Shown here: positions 1 to 6,800 of the stretch, one piece after another
Position numbering within the stretch: position 1 is the stretch's first letter
Layout: each line of letters opens with the position of its first letter
Assembly: GCA_963693635.1 (NCBI GenBank)
Contig: CAVOBC010000224.1
Coordinates: forward strand, 1 to 7,896
Reading direction: 5' to 3'
DNA from: CAVOBC01 sp963693635
GTDB lineage: Bacteria; Pseudomonadota; Gammaproteobacteria; Pseudomonadales; Azotimanducaceae
Length of the DNA stretch: 7,896 nt
The notes under the pieces: generated by a model
Told to the model about the DNA's origin: nothing
What the model saw: the letters and a program-made list of their open reading frames with translations, nothing else
The model's database searches: none
Position numbers and translations under genes: made by a program

Positions 1-1710
1 GACCGGCGTGGTGAATCGCTCCACCTGATAGCGCACAATCTCGAGCGAACGCACGGCATCGGCACCATCGACCGCATCTGTCGCCGCAACGCCGCATGCG
101 CTCCCCTCGCAGGTGAGTGCCGGGCCCGCAAAGAGATTGAGCTCTGGCACTGAATCGCCGCCGAAATCATCCCAACTCGCCATGATGGTCACGAAACTGC
201 CGTCAATGCCGTACCCGACCGACCAGGGGAATGTCCCCTCTTTGTTGAGACGCCGGCTCTCCACCCGGGAATGGGTCAAACCCATGATGTGGCCCGCCTC
301 ATGTGCAAGGACGTTGTCACGGCAATCAATGAAGAGCGCCGTATTGGCTTTCAGACCGACGCCCGTGAAGGAAAAATCACCACTTGAGCCGGGGCCGCCA
401 AGATTCGCGATGCCACAGTTGGTGCTCGTGCCCGTGTCTGCGCGCAGGGTCACAGCGATGTCAGCACCGACCGCCACTTTGCGCACAGCAAGATTCTCGA
501 ACGGGGCCAACTCGTCACGCATCAGCCCGAGGATTGCGCTGTTCGAGGTGTCATTGTCCATCGATACTTCCTCGCGTGCGACCTCGCGAAATGTCAGGTT
601 GACGCCACTGTCCGCATAGAACATGTTGGTCGCCTCGATGATGTGATCGATCCGCGCCGTGGCATCCCCGCCATAAACCGCGCCCACGTTGTCGGCATAA
701 AAGATGATTACATCCACGACGCTCGGCCCGGGCTTGTCACTGTCATTTGTGGGGTCGGTACCCACCAGCCGCTCATTGAAGTTCCCCACGCCGTCAACGT
801 CATCGTCCTCAAGGATCTCGATGCCACTGAGGGCGAATGACCGCATCGCTGGCGTGCCGCCATTGACCCGTAAGGTTTGCCATGCCAGAACGCTCGCAGG
901 GTCGGTCGACTCGTCAAGCAGCGTCAGGTGAAACCAGTCAAAGCCGCCCGAGCCGCTCTCGGTGAAGGCGAATGTCGTCTCCCGCGCCGCAATGCTGGTC
1001 CCCGGTGCCAACGTGGTCGCGAGATCTTCTTCGGCTGCAACCGGGACGACGTAGGAGAATCCGAACACACTGTCGCCCGCCGCCTGCCGAATCTGGAGTC
1101 TGAGATTGCCTGTCGTCGTGTCCGGTGACACGTTGTGAACCGCCGGCAAACTCAAGGTCGCTTCACCCCCATCAACCACCAGGGTCGGGTCACCATCGAA
1201 GAACACATGACCCCGGGTTGTTTCAGTGCCACCCGACACCGAATGCCCACCCTCGCGCGTGCTGCTTAGCATCTGGCGCATCCGCAGTATGTCGCGAATT
1301 GCCCAGCTGCCCCCAACGTCCTCTTCAAGCAGCAGATTGATGTAGGAGTCACCGTCGGTAGGCGCAACAAACCCGGTCTTGTGCAGGGTGCTCGCGATCG
1401 ACTCACCCGGCGCCAGCGGAATTTGCAAGTAGATCCGACCAACACTCTGGGTCGACGCGTCGAAAATGCTGGGGACCGGCCCGGCAGCGATCCGGAGTCG
1501 CAGGTCGCCGGAAGTCTCTCCGGTCTGATTTGCATCACGATTGGTGATTCCCACAGTGACCCCGAACGAGGTTTGAGACACCTCGCTCATCAGGCAGGGA
1601 CACACGATCTGGAGATCGGCCGCGCCGGCGCTGTCTACGACCAGCAGCGACACCAACCCAAGGACGCGTGCAAGCAATGGACATCTCTTCAAAACGGCGC
1701 ATCTGAACAT
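1..1710 (-). CDS. Secreted metzincin-type zinc metalloprotease, partial (3' end outside window)
   Basis: An uninterrupted frame of 570 codons runs from ATG at 1710 to the left edge with no stop, so the C-terminus is missing. Residues 1-30 form a Sec signal peptide, with likely cleavage at AGA|AD. Residues 31-290 hold two beta-rich, Ig/CARDB-like units that share a TGxLRLxI-type core (residues 67-74 and 200-207); the first begins with CPC at 37-39. Residues 302-325 form an acidic thrombospondin-3-like calcium motif (DVDGVGNFNE, then GTDPTNDSD). The catalytic domain starts near 329 (VVDVIIFYAD). It carries the zinc site H470-E471...H474...H480 (HEAGHIMGLTH) and the Met-turn TIM with M510. C432 (NCGIA) and C463 lie before the helix, as in bacterial M12B/M72-like proteases. 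The family hydrolyses peptide bonds outside the cytoplasm; the substrate is unknown. ATG 1710 is the only ATG after the in-frame stop near 1790, and no strong Shine-Dalgarno precedes it. I am confident of the protease class but not of the subfamily. Confidence 0.88.
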   Translation of the reverse strand, partial: MFRCAVLKRCPLLARVLGLVSLLVVDSAGAADLQIVCPCLMSEVSQTSFGVTVGITNRDANQTGETSGDLRLRIAAGPVPSIFDASTQSVGRIYLQIPLAPGESIASTLHKTGFVAPTDGDSYINLLLEEDVGGSWAIRDILRMRQMLSSTREGGHSVSGGTETTRGHVFFDGDPTLVVDGGEATLSLPAVHNVSPDTTTGNLRLQIRQAAGDSVFGFSYVVPVAAEEDLATTLAPGTSIAARETTFAFTESGSGGFDWFHLTLLDESTDPASVLAWQTLRVNGGTPAMRSFALSGIEILEDDDVDGVGNFNERLVGTDPTNDSDKPGPSVVDVIIFYADNVGAVYGGDATARIDHIIEATNMFYADSGVNLTFREVAREEVSMDNDTSNSAILGLMRDELAPFENLAVRKVAVGADIAVTLRADTGTSTNCGIANLGGPGSSGDFSFTGVGLKANTALFIDCRDNVLAHEAGHIMGLTHSRVESRRLNKEGTFPWSVGYGIDGSFVTIMASWDDFGGDSVPELNLFAGPALTCEGSACGVAATDAVDGADAVRSLEIVRYQVERFTTPV

Positions 1711-1852
1711 AAAGGGTTCAACCAATCGTTCGTAAATGGTGTGCAACAGCAACCCCCCGATTTCGTGACCGATACAGACCCAACTGCGTCACATCCCGGG
1801 CGTCTGCCATGTTACTGGAAAACCAAAAGGGGGGAGCGACGGTCCATCAAGG
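1711..1852. other. 142-base gap between the three-gene cluster and the protease gene
   Basis: This is the only real intergenic space in the window and contains no gene I can support. It holds a G6 run (1829-1834) and a C6 run (1753-1758) that could pair over about 70 bases, and a GTGAC/GTCAC inverted pair at 1766-1793. Neither looks like an intrinsic terminator, since no compact GC stem is followed by a T run on the minus strand. I found no convincing -35/-10 pair. The gap is large enough for a separate promoter for the protease, but read-through from the upstream genes is equally possible. Confidence 0.5.
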
Positions 1853-2494
1853 TCAGGGCGACGGCACTTCCGGGAGTTCTTCTGGTTCTGAAATCACATA
1901 ATCCGGACCCGACTCAACCCGGCGGGTCAATTCACGCCCTGGGACGATGAACGCCAGATCCCGGCTGCCTGTCAGGTTGAACACCCCGGCCGGCGTCCCG
2001 ATCGTCGCAAAGGTTGTTTTGGGCCCCAACGTAAGCAGGAAGCCAAAACGACGATCATCAAGAATGTTGCCCCGTATGACTCGACTGCCACGAGCCGTCG
2101 TCTTTGCCTCCTTGATCGTCACCGGGTATTCACGGGCCAACTGCGGGATCAATACCTCGAGTGTCTGGCCGACTTTTAGTTCGCGCAGATAGGTCCGGTC
2201 CAGTGCAATGAGCCGCTGGTTCTCGGTGCCGGCACGAAGTGGCGGCAACGGCTGTCCAATCGTCTCGGGGATTTCTCGCCAGGCCGCTTGCGCCAATAGG
2301 GGTGTCGCCGTCTGCGCCCCCGCGCCATCAGCCACGCGTTCAGCTGCATCAGCCCCCGGAGCGTTTGGTACCTCTGACTGGACCGGCTGGTCGGCAGGAA
2401 CCGTCGGTGGTGTGGCGCGCTCTCGCCAGATCAACACGATCGTGACCCCGACGATGAGACCGACCACTATGACCAATGCCGTTTTCAGACGCAC
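1853..2494 (-). CDS. Membrane-anchored protein with a metzincin-propeptide-like C-terminal domain (213 aa)
   Basis: I do not recognise a named family. The protein starts MRLK, followed by one hydrophobic segment (residues 5-22) and WRER. This predicts a single inner-membrane anchor, or an uncleaved signal, with the rest in the periplasm. Residues 27-85 are an Ala/Pro-rich low-complexity linker. Residues 92-185 look like a compact beta domain: VGQTLEVLIPQ, a predicted strand around YPVTIKEA, then RGNILDDRRFGFLLTL and GTPAGVFNLTG. This succession resembles the N-terminal propeptide-like beta domain of secreted bacterial M12B/M72 metalloproteases, and the next gene encodes such a protease. A role as chaperone, inhibitor or anchor for it is inference. 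The start is GTG; an in-frame TGA lies two codons upstream, so no earlier start exists. It follows the DUF1501 stop by 18 bases, which suggests co-transcription. The tail (200-213) is Glu/Pro-rich. Confidence 0.75.
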   Translation of the reverse strand: MRLKTALVIVVGLIVGVTIVLIWRERATPPTVPADQPVQSEVPNAPGADAAERVADGAGAQTATPLLAQAAWREIPETIGQPLPPLRAGTENQRLIALDRTYLRELKVGQTLEVLIPQLAREYPVTIKEAKTTARGSRVIRGNILDDRRFGFLLTLGPKTTFATIGTPAGVFNLTGSRDLAFIVPGRELTRRVESGPDYVISEPEELPEVPSP

Positions 2495-2512
2495 GCCTCA
2501 AGACTCGCCGGG

Positions 2513-3832
2513 TCAGGCAAAAAGAGGCAGATCTTCAACCGCCGCGAACGGGAAGCGGGCAGCCAGCGGGCCGTCGTTCAAGCCCAGATACCCCCGCAAT
2601 GCATGATGAACATGACGCGGAAAAATCCGTGTCCCATCGGCGGCCGGTCGCATCGTGACGGGGTCGAGCGCCACTGCACGATGGCCTTCGTCGGTCAAAC
2701 CAATCGCGCGGCCACCCCACGGTGCGTTCTTCTCCTGGATCAGAACACTGCCAATCGGCCAGTGATCCTTGCCCGCAGATCCGTTGTAGAAGGGTGTGCG
2801 ACCGAAATCAGACCCGACCACGAGCACGATCCTTTCAGCAAGTCCCAGTGCTTCTGCCTCTTCCCACAGGTAATCGATTGCTTCGGTCAGGTATTGAAGC
2901 AGCGGCGCATGATCAACATCGTGTTGTTTATGTGTGTCGTACCCATGTTGCACGAGGTCAGCGGCAACCGAGGTCCCCGATTTGAAAGCAAGCAGCGCGA
3001 TCTGAATCTGCCGACGCAGATGTTGCTGTCTATTCGCGATGTTGACGACCGGTTGCAGCGCGTCGTCGTCCGGAATCAGATCCGCAAACGCCCCCAGCTT
3101 GTCGACATTCTGCATGCCGGTCTCGTAGGCCCTGCGGTTGCGCGCGCCGCGAGCGCTGTGGCGACCCTCCAGAGTCAACATCTCCAACCGATCTCGTCGA
3201 TATGCGCGAATCCGCTCGAAGTCCGGGTCACTGAAAAAGCGTTTGCCATCCTCCCAGGGGGAGCGGTTGGGAGCAGCGAGTTGTTTCAGGTGCTTGGGGT
3301 TGTCCACCCTTGTGTAGCGAGCGATGCCGGCCGTTTCGGCGTAGCCGCCGAAGTTCAGATAACTCATCGGCAGGTCGGGTGCCGATGACCCGGTAAAGAG
3401 CGCAGAAAGTGATGGATAGCCTTCCGACAGGCGGCCGCTCCACGTGTGCACCACACCGGCCGAGTGCGAGTTCGTTTGTGCATCAATGCCGTTCACCACG
3501 AGCGTACGATCATGATACTTGTCAAAGAATGCACGATTCCCGCCGAAGGGGGCATAGTCCAGATTTCCGGCTCGACCGATACCGGCAGACGTTGCCCATG
3601 TGTTGATCTCTCGCTCGCCCGCAACATTGAGCTTGGGATCGCAAAAGCTGGTGACATCCCAGCCGCCGACAGCCTGGATCAAGACAACCAATCGATCGCT
3701 TGCCACAGCACCGTGAACCAGAGGCAGTCGCAAGCCCGCAGCACCGCTCAGCCCCAGGCCCGCCCATCCAAGGAACTGACGCCTGGAGATAGCGGGTTGC
3801 GAGGCTCGCGTGCGGTTCTGTGTGCGCTGCAT
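2513..3832 (-). CDS. DUF1501 family protein, Tat-exported
   Basis: The 439-residue length is usual for DUF1501 (PF07394), which is related to the alkaline phosphatase/sulfatase fold. The N-terminus has a twin-arginine signal S16-R-R-Q-F-L21 followed by a Gly/Ala/Leu stretch to about residue 44 (HGAVA|SD), so it is probably exported folded through Tat. Family landmarks are LIQAVGGWD (51-59), the NGIDAQTNSHSAG segment with H123, GYDTHKQHD (297-305), SDFGRTP (341-347) and GKDHWP (354-359). The Asp/His residues of the last three correspond to where metal ligands sit in the alkaline phosphatase superfamily. No enzymatic activity is established for the family. The gene starts 13 bases after the large cytochrome-like gene, with a modest GGAAAG ribosome site. 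DUF1501 genes recur beside DUF1592/DUF1588 or DUF1800 genes, so a joint exported complex is likely. Function is unknown, but the family assignment is firm. Confidence 0.92.
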   Translation of the reverse strand: MQRTQNRTRASQPAISRRQFLGWAGLGLSGAAGLRLPLVHGAVASDRLVVLIQAVGGWDVTSFCDPKLNVAGEREINTWATSAGIGRAGNLDYAPFGGNRAFFDKYHDRTLVVNGIDAQTNSHSAGVVHTWSGRLSEGYPSLSALFTGSSAPDLPMSYLNFGGYAETAGIARYTRVDNPKHLKQLAAPNRSPWEDGKRFFSDPDFERIRAYRRDRLEMLTLEGRHSARGARNRRAYETGMQNVDKLGAFADLIPDDDALQPVVNIANRQQHLRRQIQIALLAFKSGTSVAADLVQHGYDTHKQHDVDHAPLLQYLTEAIDYLWEEAEALGLAERIVLVVGSDFGRTPFYNGSAGKDHWPIGSVLIQEKNAPWGGRAIGLTDEGHRAVALDPVTMRPAADGTRIFPRHVHHALRGYLGLNDGPLAARFPFAAVEDLPLFA

Positions 3833-3837
3833 TTCGG

Positions 3838-3843
3838 CTTTCC
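3838..3843 (-). promoter_or_regulatory. Probable ribosome binding site of the DUF1501 gene
   Basis: GGAAAG lies five bases before ATG 3832, inside the 13-base space after the upstream stop codon. It is a moderate match to the Shine-Dalgarno consensus and supports this start, which also gives a Tat signal of normal length. Confidence 0.4.
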
Positions 3844-3845
3844 GT

Positions 3846-6800
3846 CTAGATGTAGAGATACTTGTAGTCCGACATCAAATAGGCGATCACGACGCGCCAG
3901 GTCTGTAACATGAAATCGGCGTCGCCCAGATCCTGAGATTCAAACCAACGGCCGGTCTTGTCGAAATCCCATCGGTAACCACCGTCACCGCGCTCAATAT
4001 AGGGATCCTCGAGCGACAAGCCATCGAAGAAATTAAAGTCACTGAACCAGCTGCAACTCATGCCACCCGGATACCACTGCGGGTTGCCGAGTTCACGGCG
4101 GGCGAGCCAGGTCTCTGTCAACAGTTCAAACGTGTGATCCACTTCCGGGCTGTCAGCCGACACCTCCTCCGACAACATTTGCTGGTGGAGTTCTGCTAGT
4201 TTCTCCCTGATGCGCATCGCGCCCCGACTATTTTGCAGATCACCGACAGGCGCATTGACCCACACGCTCATGATCACGTTGTCTGCGCCAGCCTGGTCCC
4301 CGTACGCTGTGACTTCAAATCGATATTCATCTGCACGTGGCAACTCGATCGGAACGGACACGTTGCAGCTCGACCACAGTACAAAAACGTCATCGGCGCC
4401 CTCCGCGCCCGAATCCAGCCGGCTTGAGCCACATTCGGCATCGATCAGGCTCAACGGGTCATCAGCCCGCTCGTATTCGATCTGCTGTACCAACCCCCCG
4501 GAGCTGTCGTAGACCCTGAGCATGTCCACCACCAGATTTCGGTCAACGCCGTCGGCGGCGACGTAGTAGTCATTGTCAAACCGCAGAACCACGTTGCGCT
4601 CACCGCGCTCCAGTTCACCCGAGATCTCGAAGGACTGACGATCCCCGAACCCGCCGGCCATGACATCGAACCGATCCCGAAACTCCAGAATCGGCGTGAC
4701 AGATCGATCCACTCCATTGAACAAGCGCCGCCGGCCATCGGCCAGAAGAAACTCTTTGTACACGATAGGGCATGCCGCCTCGGTCGCATGGGCCTCAGCC
4801 ACACCTGCCATGACCGCAGTCATGTCACTCGCTCGCACCACCACACCATCTGAGTCGATGCCCCCGTAGTACAACCGGAAGTCGCTATCGAGTGCGCCCT
4901 GAATCTGCCGGACCGTTCCACGCGGCCAGGCGCCCCATTCAAAACCTGTGACTGACCGGGTCTTGCGCGAGAGTTGCGAGGGAGTCAGGAGTTTGTCGGT
5001 GCCTGCATCGTCGAGTGCGGCAAGGCGCAGGTCGTCCCCGACCGCAACTTCGTGCGCGCGAAACCAGGGTGACATCACCAGACCGACGAGAAGGTCCTTG
5101 AGTTTGAAGTCGGACTCGGGCGCAGTGAATTCGGCCGCCAGTCGCTTCATCGTTTCCTGCTGCGCGCCAAACGCCAACGTTCGCGCAGCGAATGTGAAGT
5201 CCCCGGGCTCACCGCCGGAGCTCAGCATCTCGCCTCCCATCAGTGCCGGCCACCAGAACCTGACCGCTGCATCGCCGAACCGCCGATCCCCGGCAATCCG
5301 GCTTGCAAGCCATTGCAAACTGGCATTAGGGTCGTCAATCAGATCCCCCTCGAACCCGGGAAATCGCATGTCGTGGTACCAGCTATCGCCGAACCGGTAG
5401 TCATCCCCTGCCGCACGCTTATAGGCCCCCGGAAGGGAATCCGCGCCGCCACGCTGGTCCTTATAAAGACCGGTGTCACCGTAATTCTGAAAAGCACCAG
5501 CAACCGGATCGAGTGTGCTGTGGCAGACAGTGCAATGTGAATTCTTGAGCGTGGGATTGTCCTGATCGGCCAGCGCCACCGGGTCGGTCGTGCGGACAGC
5601 CCGATTTTCGACGTCTTCACCGAGAAAGTGATAAAGGGTCCAGCGCGCCCGGGCGCGGTTACGATTCGTGTCGGTGGAGGGGTATCGGCGGAGAAATACG
5701 GGCGTGTTCAGAACGCCGGCATGCGGATAGACCGTTGCCAGAGGTCCGGGATCGTCAACCACTACGCCAACGTCAAAGTCGACGAACCTGACCTTCTTAC
5801 CGGCACCGTCACGGTAATAACGACCGATCGTTGACGGCACGAAGTCATCCACATCAGTGCCACTGCCGAAGGATGCCAGGGACCCCAGCGCTTCCGCTGA
5901 CCAGAAGTTGACCATCAGATAGTCTGCGGTCAGTACCTCGGTGTAGGGCCGGTCTCCCTCCACCACGTGCGCGATGAGTTCAAGGGGTGCCCGCGCATGG
6001 CCATACGCGCTCAACGCGCGCCACTCGCGCAATGGTCGGTAGTCGCCCGTTGCCGTCGCCTCGATTCGCAGCGAATGCAGTTTGTTGGTGTGCCGGACGA
6101 ATTTCGCGTCCGACTGCTTCAGAACATCCTCATTCAGGTATCGATCGGTCAAGAGCCGGTCATTGGCACCCTCGATCAGAAATTGATGGAACCCGGGTCC
6201 CTGCATCAGATCACGCACCGCCCGGGCAAGCTCGGCTTCGCCGCCGTCGCGCACACGGATTTGCAGTTCGGCAGTTGGGGCGGCGCCTGTCAGAATGAGC
6301 GACGCGCGCGCAAGGGTGCTCTCCGGGCTCGCCATGCCGACTTCCTCGAAGAGGTTAGCAACCGCGAATGCCTCCGGTGCGGATGCCGTCGGCTCATCCC
6401 CGAGCAGTGCAAGAAACGCCGCGAGGTCAGCCAATGCCGTCGAGCCACCAGCGAGTTGAAGGCCGCCGCCGTGACTCCGGAGCCCTTGCACCTTATCCAG
6501 AATGCGGTCGATTGCATCGGCGTCGCCCGCAACGTACGAACGAAACACGTCAAGGTTGGTGGACTCATGCATCGCGTCGCCTTCAGCCCTTGCGAACACG
6601 ATCGGCGTATGGCCGGACAAGCCGTCGACAACGTGGCATCCGATACAGATGCCCTGCACGATAGGTATGGAGACCGTCTCCAGAAAGGCTTCCTCAGCCG
6701 TCGGCAGCAGGGAGGATGCCAGGAGCGTCAGAAACGACTGCAAGCTCGCGAACTCAGCAGATGTCGGCCCAAGCCGCACACCACCACCGTGGCTGAGGCC

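Noticed and set aside
113..619. Plus-strand open frame of 168 codons
   Set aside because: It is antisense to the catalytic domain of the metalloprotease, whose HEAGHIMGLTH is unambiguous in the minus frame.
1596..1710. Lipoprotein signal at the protease or cytochrome N-terminus
   Set aside because: The cysteines after the hydrophobic cores (QIVC in the protease, LLIC in the large protein) lack the small residue required before the lipobox cysteine. Both fit ordinary cleaved Sec signals better.
1711..1800. Sigma70-type promoter before the protease gene
   Set aside because: TTGCTG and TTGCAC resemble -35 boxes, but no sequence at 16-18 bases spacing resembles TATAAT.
1753..1852. Intrinsic terminator after the 213-residue gene
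   Set aside because: No compact GC-rich hairpin followed by a U tract occurs on the minus strand; the TTTT near 1825 follows a C run rather than a stem.
1381..1950. Plus-strand open frame of 189 codons spanning the protease start, the gap and the end of the 213-residue gene
   Set aside because: It crosses two minus-strand genes and their spacer, its composition is low-complexity, and no function-like motif is visible.
2603..3388. Plus-strand open frame of 261 codons opposite the DUF1501 gene
   Set aside because: It overlaps the well-supported DUF1501 coding sequence, including its GYDTH and SDFGRTP sites, and shows no recognisable protein features.
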